Source: Bacillota bacterium
GTDB taxonomy: Bacteria; Bacillota; Clostridia; Lachnospirales; Lachnospiraceae
Direction of reading: 5' to 3'
NCBI GenBank assembly: GCA_023393095.1
Contig: JAEWMT010000013.1
Span: forward strand, 1 to 64,000
Length of the DNA: 64,000 bases
Made by a program: the position numbers and the translations under genes. Under the pieces are notes generated by a model. The model had not been told where the DNA came from. It made no database searches and saw nothing but the letters and a program-made list of their open reading frames with translations. The first letter of the stretch is position 1, and the number at the start of each line of letters is the position of its first letter. Below are positions 27,905 through 37,745 of the stretch, in pieces.

Positions 27905-28158
27905 TTTGATTTGTGTGTCATAAGTTATCATTAAGGTTAATCAAAGAATATGTGTGCATATATATACAGATGACGAAGACCGGCTGAAAGCGGTTGCTTT
28001 TTCTTTCGTTTAAGACTCAGTAAAATGTACGCAGCTGCGAACATTTTACATCTCTGAGGCTTAATAAGAAAGTTACCGCTTGATGTAAAGGCAAGTCATA
28101 TGTATATATATGCACACATATTCATCTCTTTACATAAATCTAACTTATGACAATCAAA
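27905..28158. repeat. ~250-bp foldback (imperfect palindrome), MITE-like
   Basis: Nested inverted repeats run almost the whole length. Outer arms are GTCATAAGTTA (27917-27927) and its complement at 28141-28151. A perfect 23-base inverted pair lies at 27946-27968 and 28101-28123 (core GTGTGCATATATATAC). Weaker complementarity continues inward (AGCGGT..CTTT..TTAAG). A central palindrome at 28021-28048 (TAAAATGT-CGCAGCTGCG-ACATTTTA) is framed by CTCAG/CTGAG. The whole stretch can fold into one long hairpin with no coding frame of note. It separates the ABC ATPase stop from the regulator start. It could be a non-autonomous mobile element or a structured leader. Confidence 0.75.
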
Positions 28159-28167
28159 CCAAATTAC

Positions 28168-28935
28168 TTACCAGCCCATCTCCATCAGCCAGTTATTTAA
28201 TGATCGTTCACGTTCCTTTAGCGTATTTTCATCGCTGTATCTGTCTAAATGATACTCTCCTTTTATATTTCCGTCAACAAGGTAAATCACCCGGGTACAC
28301 TTGGCTGCAACCTTTACATCATGAGTTACAAGCATAATTGTTGTGCCTTCCTCATTGATTTTCTGTAGCTCTCTCATAACCTCATCGGAGGAGGTACGGT
28401 TTAGAGCACCTGTAGGCTCATCAGCAAATATCATCCCTGGTTTGTTAATCAAACTTCTACAAATACAGGCGCGCTGAAGCTGCCCTCCGGACACCTCTGT
28501 AATATCATTATCAGCTATCTCAATAATACCTAACTTCCTCATCAGCTCCTGCCCTCTTTTTACGGTTTCTTTCCTGCTCTCATTATGTTTCTTCGACTGG
28601 CAGGAAGGAAGGATAATGTTATCTAATACCGTAAGATTTTTCAGCATATACATCTGCTGGAAGATAAAACCCATTTCATCCAGTCTGGTATTTGCAAGCT
28701 TTTTCGGATTCAGGCTGTCAATATCATTTCCAAAGAAGCTTACCTTTCCGGCTGTTACGCGATCCATGCCTGAAACAGTGTACAAAAGAGTTGATTTTCC
28801 TGAACCGGAGGGTCCCATTACAGCGACCATTTCTCCTTCATCAATATGAAAGCTTATATTTCTAAGGACATTGTTCTGTCTTTTATTTACGATATATGTC
28901 TTACATAAATCCTTTACTTCAAGTACGTTTGTCAT
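28168..28935 (-). CDS. ABC transporter ATP-binding protein (LolD/MacB/BceA type)
   Basis: A 255-residue ATPase for an FtsX-type permease. It has Walker A MGPSGSGKSTLL (about 39-50), Q-loop FIFQQMYML, signature VSGGQLQRACICR, Walker B MIFADEPTGAL and switch histidine LVTHD, all intact. ATG at 28935 follows GGAGG and lies 81 bases after the permease stop. With the permease it forms an exporter or lipid/peptide-releasing complex of the kind that handles antimicrobial peptides. The adjoining two-component genes support this reading. Confidence 0.95.
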   Translation of the reverse strand: MTNVLEVKDLCKTYIVNKRQNNVLRNISFHIDEGEMVAVMGPSGSGKSTLLYTVSGMDRVTAGKVSFFGNDIDSLNPKKLANTRLDEMGFIFQQMYMLKNLTVLDNIILPSCQSKKHNESRKETVKRGQELMRKLGIIEIADNDITEVSGGQLQRACICRSLINKPGMIFADEPTGALNRTSSDEVMRELQKINEEGTTIMLVTHDVKVAAKCTRVIYLVDGNIKGEYHLDRYSDENTLKERERSLNNWLMEMGW

Positions 28936-29016
28936 AAATACCTCCTTGCCCCTTTCGGCATCTGCATGATTACTATTTAAAATAGCTTCCTTTTTCAACT
29001 ACGCTACCTATTGCTA

Positions 29017-31386
29017 CTATTCAATATTATTGGTTTCACGAGCAGTAATTCTTCTGATCCTAGATGCAGTCAGAATGCTTGCTACCATTGTAAATACAAA
29101 TATAATTACTGGATACACTACATAAACCTCAAGCGGTTTTATAACCATTTCAATATGGCTGGCTCCCATCATTTCAAATATCTTTTCGGTTGAAATTTTG
29201 GCTACCGGATTGGATAAAATTACACTTAGTACGGAAGAGATTAATAAAACAATTCCAATACGCATTGTCTGCCACTTTACAATAGCAAAATTACTAAATC
29301 CAATACTTTTTAGCATTCCGATTTCACCTTTTTCCTTTGTGATAAAGGTCTTTTCCATCAGAACAGCAACAAGTATGTTTATCATAATGGTAACAGTAAT
29401 GATTAAATTTTTTACACCCTGCAGCTGGCCCGCCACATCACCCATGCTATCGCTTATGTATTCCCCTCCGGTTATAACTTCGTAGCCAGGATATATTTTT
29501 TCCAGTTCTTTAAATCGCTCTTTTATTTTTGCTGCTGACGGATGATCCTTAAATTTTAATTGAATTGGTGATATTCCAATAATGCGAGAACTATCTAATT
29601 TTTCCTTCTCACTAAACCGAATCCCTTCTCCAAGATTACTCATGGATTGAAAATAGCCTGTTACGATATATTCCTTCTCTGCATCGCCTGTTTTAATATT
29701 TACGGTATCACCTATTTTTGCATCAATATGCCCCGCTGTTATTTTTGTTAGTGCAACCTCGTTGGCATATTTCGGTGGTTGCCCATTTGTATAGGAATAT
29801 TGATCGGCTGTCACCCCAAAACCCTGTTCTCCCAAAGATGAATAACTGGTTTCATTTTTTGATATTTTAAATTTGAATGTTGTTTCATAGAAGGCTGATA
29901 CAGGCATACCATTTTCCTGCAGAGTGTCCTCAATATCCTCAAGCTTATTATTAAAGAACTCCGGTCCGTTTTCTCGGAACTCCTTAAAATTATTTACATC
30001 TCTTAAATATACATCGCTTTCCACCATACCAAACCATTTGACCAGTTTGTCACTCTTCAACGTGTTAATTGAATTAGTAAGATCAATGATGAGAATGATA
30101 CCAATGGTAAAGGTTATAATCAGTATACTGTATTTTCTCAATCCGCTAACAATATCATTCACTGCCATAAATAAGGTTGCGGATAATCGGCTTTTATTTA
30201 GATTTAGTATACCTTTTCTCTTAAAGCGTTCTCCATCCGAGCCATTTCTAATTGCATCGATTGGCGAGAACTTATTTACTTGCCTTGTACATAAGTAACA
30301 GAAGAGAATTACAATCGCAATAATCAGAACCGAACATAAAAGGCTTATGCTACGACCAGTAACACTGTCCGATAGGATGATATTTTTTGAAACTTGCCTA
30401 AGAAACATATTGCCGAACGGTATACTGCATAAATAACCGATTACCACACCAATTGTTGATATCGCCAGATACTTAATAATATACAGTCCCCGAATTTTTC
30501 TTACTTTTATTCCGATTGCTTTCATTATTCCAATTTCTCTAAATTCTTCCTTAAGAGTAAATACGATTGTAAAACGAAGTATTAAAAGGGATATCACAAT
30601 CAAACAGGCACTAACCACCAGAAGAAATCCTGCAATCATCATATCCATAATATAAGAAAATGAAATCAGCTGCTTATCACAGGCTAAAATAATAACAAAT
30701 CCCATATTATTGAATTCTTTCTCAAATGCTTTTAAGTGATCCGAATTAACCGAATAGATTGCTCCCATTTCAAAGTCAGTATTGGATTTCAGCTGTTTAA
30801 AATCATTATCATTGACAATAAATCTAGCCGAACCCATCATGCTTGATCCTAAGAAAGCATCCTTACAATTACCCTTGATTGTAAAATTTTTTCTATAATT
30901 TCCGCTTTTTATGGTAATCACATCACCCGAATGCAGATTATTGTCAGTCAGTAATTTAATCGGCACATAGATCTCCCCATCATTTATATTGGTAATCTCC
31001 TTATTATCGCTGTCAAAAAATTTCTGCTGCTTAACATGGTAGCTGTTGATAAAAGCCGCACCCGCCATATTAATATTTTTGCCGTTAGAAAGTTTGATAT
31101 CATTACTTGCTAAATTTACGTTTTCGTCCACTGACCAATCTTTCACGTATTTGTTATTATTCAGAAAATCCACAATTTCTTTGTCATTTCTCTCATCTTT
31201 CAATGCGATGAACAAATAATCACTTAATTCTGCTTTTTGTAGATAACTGTCCATTGCATTCGATATGACAAGCAGGTTATTTGTACTGCTTGCAATAAAG
31301 GTTGACGCAAGAATAATAAAAATCAATAGAATTATATTCATGGTCTTTTTCCGTTTCAGATCCTTCGAGAGTATTCTAAAGTACAT
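29017..31386 (-). CDS. FtsX-family ABC transporter permease
   Basis: A 789-residue membrane protein with the double-FtsX layout. It has an N-terminal helix (about 17-38), a MacB-like outer domain (~40-240), and three helices with the FtsX motif REIGIMKAIGI near 280. A second outer domain at ~430-650 is followed by three C-terminal helices with GEIGMLKSIGFSN near 685. It pairs with the ATPase encoded next. At 789 residues it is longer than BceB-type (about 650) permeases and lacks the single large outer loop of that group, so it is a relative rather than a true BceB. The start follows AAAGGGG. Confidence 0.9.
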   Translation of the reverse strand: MYFRILSKDLKRKKTMNIILLIFIILASTFIASSTNNLLVISNAMDSYLQKAELSDYLFIALKDERNDKEIVDFLNNNKYVKDWSVDENVNLASNDIKLSNGKNINMAGAAFINSYHVKQQKFFDSDNKEITNINDGEIYVPIKLLTDNNLHSGDVITIKSGNYRKNFTIKGNCKDAFLGSSMMGSARFIVNDNDFKQLKSNTDFEMGAIYSVNSDHLKAFEKEFNNMGFVIILACDKQLISFSYIMDMMIAGFLLVVSACLIVISLLILRFTIVFTLKEEFREIGIMKAIGIKVRKIRGLYIIKYLAISTIGVVIGYLCSIPFGNMFLRQVSKNIILSDSVTGRSISLLCSVLIIAIVILFCYLCTRQVNKFSPIDAIRNGSDGERFKRKGILNLNKSRLSATLFMAVNDIVSGLRKYSILIITFTIGIILIIDLTNSINTLKSDKLVKWFGMVESDVYLRDVNNFKEFRENGPEFFNNKLEDIEDTLQENGMPVSAFYETTFKFKISKNETSYSSLGEQGFGVTADQYSYTNGQPPKYANEVALTKITAGHIDAKIGDTVNIKTGDAEKEYIVTGYFQSMSNLGEGIRFSEKEKLDSSRIIGISPIQLKFKDHPSAAKIKERFKELEKIYPGYEVITGGEYISDSMGDVAGQLQGVKNLIITVTIMINILVAVLMEKTFITKEKGEIGMLKSIGFSNFAIVKWQTMRIGIVLLISSVLSVILSNPVAKISTEKIFEMMGASHIEMVIKPLEVYVVYPVIIFVFTMVASILTASRIRRITARETNNIE

Positions 31387-31739
31387 ATGTAAACCCCTTT
31401 CCTTTACTATGGTTTGATTGTAACAGGGGAATTATTAAATAATCCTTAAATCAATTTCTAAAATGTATCTTTTTTATAACTTTCGATAATGCTTGGTAAA
31501 ATCAGCATCTCAATTTATGAAGAAGTCATCATTTATGATATTTTTATTTTATCAAGCATAGCTTTACACTTTTACTTTGAAGATTCTTTTAATAATTCAT
31601 AATCCCGCGGCAGAATAATATAATGTAATAATACCGTGAGTGTATACCCGGTAACTTCCTGCCACTTGTTTTGAGAGTGCCATCTTAACCTACGGCACTA
31701 TTATTTACTCAAAATGTATGCTCAGAAAAGGAGGGATTT

Positions 31740-32699
31740 ATGAAAAAAGTTCTTTTAAAAACCCTGATTATCTGTGTTATAGTCCTTCTGCTTCCTTTTA
31801 TTCTGACCCTGCTGTTTGTGGAAAAGGATAATAATAAATCAACGGAGGCAATGAATTTTTCCATATATTACGAAGTAAATGGCAATAAGGATGAAATAAA
31901 TTTTGATGATTATCTGATTGGAGTTGTTGCCGCGAATATGCCGGCCGGATATGAAATGGAAGCCTTAAAAGCACAGGCTGTGATTGCACGAACTTATGCT
32001 TTATACAACGTTGCTCTGCTGGAGAAGGACGACCCTGATAAAACCACCTTTACCACCTCTGAGCTTGGTCTTTCCTATCTTAGTCATGATTCCTTAGAAC
32101 AATTTTGGGGCAAGGGTGACTACAGCAAGAATTATACCAAGCTTGAAAGTGCAGTGAATGACACTAGGGATAAGGTTCTGGTTTATGAAGATGAATTGAT
32201 TCTTCCTGTATTTTTTAATACGGGTTCCGGTTATACCAGAAATGCCTCAGAGGCCTGGGGTGTTGATGTTCCCTATTTAACCAGTGTTTCCAGTAAGCAG
32301 GATGTTACCTCCACTGATTATCTACATATTCAAGAGTTCGAGGTTGATGATCTGATATCCCTGCTTGGTAAATACGATAAGGATATCAGTTTATCCAAAG
32401 ATAAATTCTTTGATGAGGTAAAAGTAACCTCCAGAGATAGTACCGGCTATGTATTAAAAATCAACCTTGGCAAAAAAACCGTTGCCGGTGAAGAATTTGC
32501 CAAGGTTGTAGGACTTTCGTCAAATCATTTTTATATTGAGGAATATGAGAAAAAAGCACGCATCATCTGTAATGGTTCGGGTCACGGCGTCGGACTAAGC
32601 CAATACGGTGCAAATGCCATGGCCGAAGAAGGTTCCGACTATACTGATATTCTTAAGCATTATTATTCTGGCGTTTCCCTTTCCAGTCTGCCTGAATAA
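31740..32699 (+). CDS. spoIID: SpoIID/LytB-type peptidoglycan lytic transglycosylase
   Basis: A 319-residue protein anchored by an N-terminal helix (residues 5-27). SpoIID cuts glycan strands during engulfment in endospore formation, together with SpoIIP and SpoIIQ. The family block EMEALKAQAVIARTY (about 64-80) holds the catalytic Glu. NTGSGYTRNASEAWG, the SVSSKQD region and the C-terminal GSGHGVGLSQYGANAMA complete the signature. The start follows GGAGGG. The 3' end overlaps the convergent transglutaminase gene by 47 bases. No spoIIP or spoIIIA genes are nearby, so a SpoIID paralogue is possible, but length and motifs fit SpoIID itself. Confidence 0.92.
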   Translation: MKKVLLKTLIICVIVLLLPFILTLLFVEKDNNKSTEAMNFSIYYEVNGNKDEINFDDYLIGVVAANMPAGYEMEALKAQAVIARTYALYNVALLEKDDPDKTTFTTSELGLSYLSHDSLEQFWGKGDYSKNYTKLESAVNDTRDKVLVYEDELILPVFFNTGSGYTRNASEAWGVDVPYLTSVSSKQDVTSTDYLHIQEFEVDDLISLLGKYDKDISLSKDKFFDEVKVTSRDSTGYVLKINLGKKTVAGEEFAKVVGLSSNHFYIEEYEKKARIICNGSGHGVGLSQYGANAMAEEGSDYTDILKHYYSGVSLSSLPE

Positions 32700-35121
32700 G
32701 GAATGTAAAGTCATTTAGCCATGCCTTAAACCGACTCATTTCCCCTTTCTGCTTCGCAGAAAGACCCAGATAAAAGGTTTCCACCTTACTAAAGTCCTCT
32801 TTCGATATCTCTTCCTCTCCATATCGGTAAAGCATAAAAATCTCTGCCACTTTGATGAAGGTAACATTTTTGTATTCATATAAGTTCTTGACTCTTTTCG
32901 AAAGCATCAGTATGGTTTCCTGCTGCCCAAGAGAAAAGCCCTCACGTTGCAAAAGCTTCAATACCCGTAAGAATAGCATATACGTTTTACCGCTGTTACT
33001 GGCAGTTTGAAACACCTTTTTATATTGATGCTTTAGTATATAATAATAAATAAATATACTAATGATGAGACAGCCTGATACAATAAAAATGATAGCAAGC
33101 CCTCCAAGGATCTCGTTTGCATAATGCTTCCTTGCTTTAATCTTATCCTTCTGATCCTCTTTTAAAGAATTCATCTGATCCATCTGATTATTTTGATACA
33201 TTCTCTGATAGTATGAGTAATCATCTGACGTACCTGATTCAGAATTTTCATTTGTATCCTGTTTCGTTAACGGTGCCCACTTGGTATAACGGGTATCATA
33301 GAATGGCGCTGTTGCTTCAAACGGTATCCATCCTATTCCTTCCAGATAGGCTTCTGCCCAGGCATGAGCATCACTATTTTTCACAGGAGTTTGATAATTC
33401 CATTCGTTTTTGTCGCATCTGACTACAAACCCCTCTACATATCTCATAGGTACTCCAATGCATCTTCCTAATACTGCCATTGCAGTGGCATAGGAGGTAC
33501 AATAGCCTTTTTTATTATCAAACAGAAAATAGTCTACAAAGTCTCTTCCCTTTGGTACCTTTCCCGGCTCGAGGGTATAGGTATAATTGATCAGGTATGC
33601 TTCGATTGCCTTAAGCTTATCATAAGTATTGTTATATCCTGCTGTAATATTATAAGCAAGCTGTCTTACCCTGTCCGGCAGCTCTTTGGGTAGTTCTGTA
33701 TATCGGGATTCTATCAATTCACTCCTTTTTGCCAGCACCTCATAGATATCATTTCTTGCCATAAGGTTATCAACTTTATCACTATATAGAAGTATCTCTT
33801 GCACCCATTCCTCAGTCTCCATATTTCTCACAGGTGCCTTGTCATAGGAAAATGTGTCTGATTCCTTTAACATATTCTGAAATGCCTTATCCTTCAAATT
33901 CATTTCAAAATATGTACTCTGGTAAGAGGTTCCCTTTCCACGAGCCCTATTAAAAGTGATCTGCGGTTTATCCTCTGAAAGTTTTTTATCGGAAGAATAT
34001 ATATTTAAATTACTGGTTTTTAGCGGGTAAAACAGCGTCTTCGTCTTAATATTGTTATAATTAATTACGATATCCTTCGTTTTCACTAATTGACTATTCT
34101 TCAACAATACACGATTTTGCCTCGAAAGAGCCAGTGCCAATTCCGTATAGTCCAGAAAATAATCCTTTTCATTGCTTAGATAATCCTTCTTACTCTTCTT
34201 CCAGCTGCTTCCGGTATAGATATCTGCAATCGAACCAGCTAGGTAGACAGAATCCTTATATTTAAGTCCCGATACCTTAAGCGCTTCATTATTATCCTTT
34301 ACTAACCTCCCCCCCTTATCTAGGTTACCGTTATCATCTGAATAGCCGGAAGAAGTCATAAAGAATTCCATCTCACCACTACCAAAATAATAATCGAAAT
34401 CTGTCTTCCATGTCTCAATTTGATTCAGAATACCATGATAAGTCTTCTTGACAATAGTCCACTTGATTGGATATTGGTGTGACGGCAGACCGGTTGCTAA
34501 CACACAGAGCAGAAGGCAAACAGGAGCCAGGTAAAGCATTCCTTCCTTCTTATTCTTTCTACCTGCCTTTTTATTGTAAATATTACCATAGAGCTCAATT
34601 ACTATGGTCATGATATAAAATATACTGATACCTACCACTGCCTTACTGACATTAACCTTACTGATACAGAGAACGACAAGCGCAACCAGTATGATACTGG
34701 CTATAATTAACTTAGACATTTCATTCTTCATCAACAGATAAAGAATAATCGCTCCTGCCAGTGAAGCAATAAATACAGCGAATACGGCATATTTTAATGA
34801 GTAAAGCTCCTCGGTGCCGTTATAAACCCTACACCAGCTTGTGAAATTTAAGATCCATTTAAACGGATTAAACTTTATCAACCAGAAGATCAGTGCCAGA
34901 AGAAGTATGATACAAAATACTATAATATAACAGATAACATTCTTCTTTGTCAGATCAAACACATACAACAGGAGGATTAAAGCTAGTGAAAAGGAAGCAG
35001 TTACAAAAAATGGTACCCTCAATATAAAATACTGATTGAGAACCAGCGCAAAAGCCCATGTTAATGCTGCACTTAATATAACATGATATAATTGATACAG
35101 TTTTTCCCTATCCTTTAGCAC
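32653..35121 (-). CDS. Membrane transglutaminase-like protein (TgpA/DUF3488 type)
   Basis: An 822-residue protein with about six N-terminal membrane segments (to ~215) and an outer domain with a transglutaminase core. Its catalytic Cys is in GYCTSYATAMAVLG (near 530), followed by His in SDAHAWAEAYL and Asp/Glu in WIPFEAT. One C-terminal helix (~685-710) and a cytoplasmic tail follow. The start is GTG within GTGCTAA, overlapping the stop of the DUF58 gene, with GGGGGG upstream. MoxR, DUF58 and TgpA-like genes form a widely conserved trio whose job at the cell envelope is not settled. Its end overlaps spoIID on the other strand. Confidence 0.9.
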   Translation of the reverse strand: MLKDREKLYQLYHVILSAALTWAFALVLNQYFILRVPFFVTASFSLALILLLYVFDLTKKNVICYIIVFCIILLLALIFWLIKFNPFKWILNFTSWCRVYNGTEELYSLKYAVFAVFIASLAGAIILYLLMKNEMSKLIIASIILVALVVLCISKVNVSKAVVGISIFYIMTIVIELYGNIYNKKAGRKNKKEGMLYLAPVCLLLCVLATGLPSHQYPIKWTIVKKTYHGILNQIETWKTDFDYYFGSGEMEFFMTSSGYSDDNGNLDKGGRLVKDNNEALKVSGLKYKDSVYLAGSIADIYTGSSWKKSKKDYLSNEKDYFLDYTELALALSRQNRVLLKNSQLVKTKDIVINYNNIKTKTLFYPLKTSNLNIYSSDKKLSEDKPQITFNRARGKGTSYQSTYFEMNLKDKAFQNMLKESDTFSYDKAPVRNMETEEWVQEILLYSDKVDNLMARNDIYEVLAKRSELIESRYTELPKELPDRVRQLAYNITAGYNNTYDKLKAIEAYLINYTYTLEPGKVPKGRDFVDYFLFDNKKGYCTSYATAMAVLGRCIGVPMRYVEGFVVRCDKNEWNYQTPVKNSDAHAWAEAYLEGIGWIPFEATAPFYDTRYTKWAPLTKQDTNENSESGTSDDYSYYQRMYQNNQMDQMNSLKEDQKDKIKARKHYANEILGGLAIIFIVSGCLIISIFIYYYILKHQYKKVFQTASNSGKTYMLFLRVLKLLQREGFSLGQQETILMLSKRVKNLYEYKNVTFIKVAEIFMLYRYGEEEISKEDFSKVETFYLGLSAKQKGEMSRFKAWLNDFTFLIQADWKGKRQNNNA

Positions 35122-36323
35122 GAAGATCCCCCCTCTCCTCCATCGGAGAGAACACTGCTTATCTCATCCTCTGACATAATCTGGATTATCCTCACACCCG
35201 TTTGCTTCATACCATCCACAATTCTCGTGGTATCCTCCGATACATCATCACTGATGAATAGTACACTGACAGGATGACCATTTGAAACAGCCTGAACCAG
35301 GGTTAAATAAAGCTCCTTCGTCAAGCTGTGTGTTACTACAATAAGATATAAATCTTCTCTCCCATTTTGCATTCCATCTTGAAGCAATATATGAACAGGT
35401 ATATCCGATTTAAAATAGATCTTAGCACAATCTTTATAAAATGCATTAAAATCTGATTTCGAAGTAATCGTAACCAGCTTCTTTCCATTCATATCGTAGG
35501 TGATTGATGACTTTATTCTTCTAAGAGTATAATAATTTGTAATTGCAAGTACGCTTTCAATAATTTTATCTTCTGCTTTTATTACCTTAAGTTCATCCTC
35601 ATTAATTTTAGCCAAATCCATAAAAATTGCTATTTCTGCCTTAGGTATGTATTGATATTTTCTGCTGATCAACTCATGCATTCGAGCGGAAGCCTTCCAA
35701 TGAATTCTCTTCCCCTCATCTCCGGGAAAGTATTTTCTTATTTCAGTATCCAGGGATTCTTCAACCATATTACTAGAGGAAAGAGGATTTTTTTCATCAT
35801 GCTCTTTCAATGCGATCGAAAGACGCTCTAACTGAACTATTCTAGGTAATACAAGTACCCTAAGCCTTGTTTTTAACGGATAAGTAATCTGAAATAGATA
35901 AAGGAAATCCGTAATCTCAACCGAATCCACACCAACAACATACTCACCCCGGTAATTACATTTTATCCTGGTCTCCAGTCCGTCGCTTTCGCTGGGAATT
36001 AGACTGTATTCAATAATTCTATCAGCTGCCTCTATCGAAGATTTATCGCTTAAGAAATTAACCTTAATATTACGAAAGGTTATGTAATCCTCATTGGTAA
36101 TAACCATAGTATATTGCGTCCAGTCCCCTTTGACAATTCGATTGCTGCCCATAGACTGATATATCTTGAAGCGACTGTATACATATATGGTATATAAAAA
36201 AGAAATGATTGGAATCAAAATTGAAAGATAAAATAAGGCATAAGAAATATTGCCTCCATAATAGGATGCAAAAACACCACTTCCAATCATAAGTACTAGG
36301 TATATCAATCGGTTTATTTTCAT
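35115..36323 (-). CDS. DUF58 / VWA-like membrane protein
   Basis: A protein of about 402 residues with two N-terminal membrane helices (MKINRLIYLVLMIG and YALFYLSILIPIIS). The central DUF58 motif YFPGDEGKRIHWKASAR lies near residue 205 and is followed by a VWA-like fold. ATG at 36323 is chosen because GGATTGGA is near it and it leaves 16 bases after the MoxR stop. A TTG at 36371 would overlap MoxR by 32 bases and has no clear site, but cannot be excluded. It works with the MoxR ATPase upstream and the transglutaminase-like protein downstream. Confidence 0.9.
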   Translation of the reverse strand: MKINRLIYLVLMIGSGVFASYYGGNISYALFYLSILIPIISFLYTIYVYSRFKIYQSMGSNRIVKGDWTQYTMVITNEDYITFRNIKVNFLSDKSSIEAADRIIEYSLIPSESDGLETRIKCNYRGEYVVGVDSVEITDFLYLFQITYPLKTRLRVLVLPRIVQLERLSIALKEHDEKNPLSSSNMVEESLDTEIRKYFPGDEGKRIHWKASARMHELISRKYQYIPKAEIAIFMDLAKINEDELKVIKAEDKIIESVLAITNYYTLRRIKSSITYDMNGKKLVTITSKSDFNAFYKDCAKIYFKSDIPVHILLQDGMQNGREDLYLIVVTHSLTKELYLTLVQAVSNGHPVSVLFISDDVSEDTTRIVDGMKQTGVRIIQIMSEDEISSVLSDGGEGGSSC

Positions 36324-36339
36324 AGCATAGTCCAATCCG

Positions 36340-37278
36340 CTAAGAAAGAACCGGTACGGGGATCTTAGCAATAATGTGTTTTAATATGCCATCGACTTTC
36401 GTCTGGGATATCCTGGCTTCGGACGACAATATGATACGATGGGAAATAACCGGGTTAACCAGTCTCATAATATCATCCGGTATACAATATTTCCTGCCTG
36501 ATATGTATGCCTGTGCTTGTCCTGCCCGAAGAAGCGCAAGGGTAGCTCTGGGGCTTGCTCCAAGCTGGATGTTCTTATCTTTTCTAGTCTCCTGTATCAG
36601 TTTTGTCGTATAATTAACAAGCTCTTGGCTTATCTTAACCTCTTCCACTTCCTTCTGCATCTGAAGGATCGTTTCACCATCAACGACTGGCTCATAGATT
36701 TTTGAGAGCTTATGACTCAAGAATCGGTCCGCCAGAATTTTTTCATCGCTCTCCTTAGGATAACCGATGGATATCTTCATCATAAAACGATCCAGCTGTG
36801 CTTCCGGAAGATTATACGTACCAAGATAATCGATTGGATTTTGCGTAGCAATAACCATAAAAGGTCTTTCTAAGGGATAGGTAACTCCATCCACCGTAAC
36901 CTGTCTTTCCTCCATCGCTTCCAGTAAGCTTGCCTGGGTCTTGGGCGAGGTTCGGTTTATCTCATCCGCCAGTACAATATGATTCATAATCGCACCCTTG
37001 GTATACTCGAATTTACCGGTCTGCATATTATAAATGGATAACCCGGTCACATCTCCCGGAAGTGTATCGGGCGTAAATTGAATTCTTGTAAAGCCACAGT
37101 CAATCGTCTGGGCAAGTGTTTTCGCAAGGGTAGTCTTTCCAACACCCGGTACATCCTCAAGGAGTAAATGCCCACCTGCAAGTAAGGTAATTAGGGTATA
37201 TTCAATTACTTCCCGTTTACCAACGATAACACGTTCCATATTGCTGACAATTGTTTTAACTTTATTTTGATTTTCCAT
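36340..37278 (-). CDS. MoxR-family AAA ATPase
   Basis: A 312-residue AAA+ ATPase with Walker A EDVPGVGKTTLAK (about 37-50), Walker B IVLADEINRTSPK, sensor 1 IATQNPIDYLGTY and the arginine finger region EAQLDRFMMKI. Length and motifs are typical of the MoxR proteins that precede DUF58 genes. It is the first gene of the three-gene envelope operon and has a good promoter upstream. The ribosome site AAGGGTT is modest. Confidence 0.95.
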   Translation of the reverse strand: MENQNKVKTIVSNMERVIVGKREVIEYTLITLLAGGHLLLEDVPGVGKTTLAKTLAQTIDCGFTRIQFTPDTLPGDVTGLSIYNMQTGKFEYTKGAIMNHIVLADEINRTSPKTQASLLEAMEERQVTVDGVTYPLERPFMVIATQNPIDYLGTYNLPEAQLDRFMMKISIGYPKESDEKILADRFLSHKLSKIYEPVVDGETILQMQKEVEEVKISQELVNYTTKLIQETRKDKNIQLGASPRATLALLRAGQAQAYISGRKYCIPDDIMRLVNPVISHRIILSSEARISQTKVDGILKHIIAKIPVPVLS

Positions 37279-37320
37279 TCCATAACCCTTTCTTAGTTAG
37301 TTTTAATACTCCCTTACTGT

Positions 37321-37350
37321 ATTATACTTTATTTATCATATTATGTTCAA
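37321..37350 (-). promoter_or_regulatory. Promoter of the moxR/DUF58/transglutaminase operon
   Basis: On the minus strand TTGAAC (37345-37350) and a perfect TATAAT (37321-37326) are 18 bases apart, about 43 bases upstream of the moxR ATG. Confidence 0.6.
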
Positions 37351-37404
37351 TGTGCGAATTGCCAAGTAATTACCATGTTTTTTATACAAAAATACTTAAC
37401 TAAA

Positions 37405-37433
37405 TTGTATTTCTCAATATTTATTGTTAAAAT
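37405..37433 (+). promoter_or_regulatory. Putative promoter of the small membrane protein gene
   Basis: TTGTAT (37405-37410) and TAAAAT (37428-37433) are 17 bases apart, about 48 bases upstream of the small gene. It is divergent from the moxR promoter. Confidence 0.4.
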
Positions 37434-37480
37434 TAAGATATGTGATATTTTCTATTATATCGTGGAGGAGGAATAAGTAT

Positions 37481-37648
37481 ATGATGTCCATCTGGGGTGC
37501 CTTAATAATCGTATTCTATTGCTTAGTCATTGGGGCTATTGTTTATGCAATTATGAGTCATATTGGCAGGTTTTTTAAATTTTCTGAGTTTCTAGAAGCT
37601 TTTTACCATAAGATAATGCCATATATTAAAAAGTTGATAAAGAAGTAA
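37481..37648 (+). CDS. Small membrane protein (55 residues)
   Basis: A 55-residue peptide with one hydrophobic helix (WGALIIVFYCLVIGAIVYAI) and a basic C-terminal tail (IKKLIKK) that should face the cytoplasm. The ATG-ATG start at 37481 is preceded by GGAGGAGG. The frame can be extended upstream to 37424, but that part lies over the promoter. I do not recognise a family. It is transcribed away from the moxR operon and is followed by a CACCTCA/TGAGGTG hairpin (37671-37694). Confidence 0.6.
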   Translation: MMSIWGALIIVFYCLVIGAIVYAIMSHIGRFFKFSEFLEAFYHKIMPYIKKLIKK

Positions 37649-37745
37649 GCTTGCCTTTGACCTTGATTTTCACCTCAATACTATTACTGAGGTGATATAT
37701 ACCATCTTTATAGTTTACCTTGGTCTATCAATTTCCTTCTTAAAT

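Noticed and set aside
25798..31386. Calling the exporter set BceRSAB
   Set aside because: The permease is of the double-FtsX type and longer than BceB, and the kinase has a sizeable outer domain unlike BceS.
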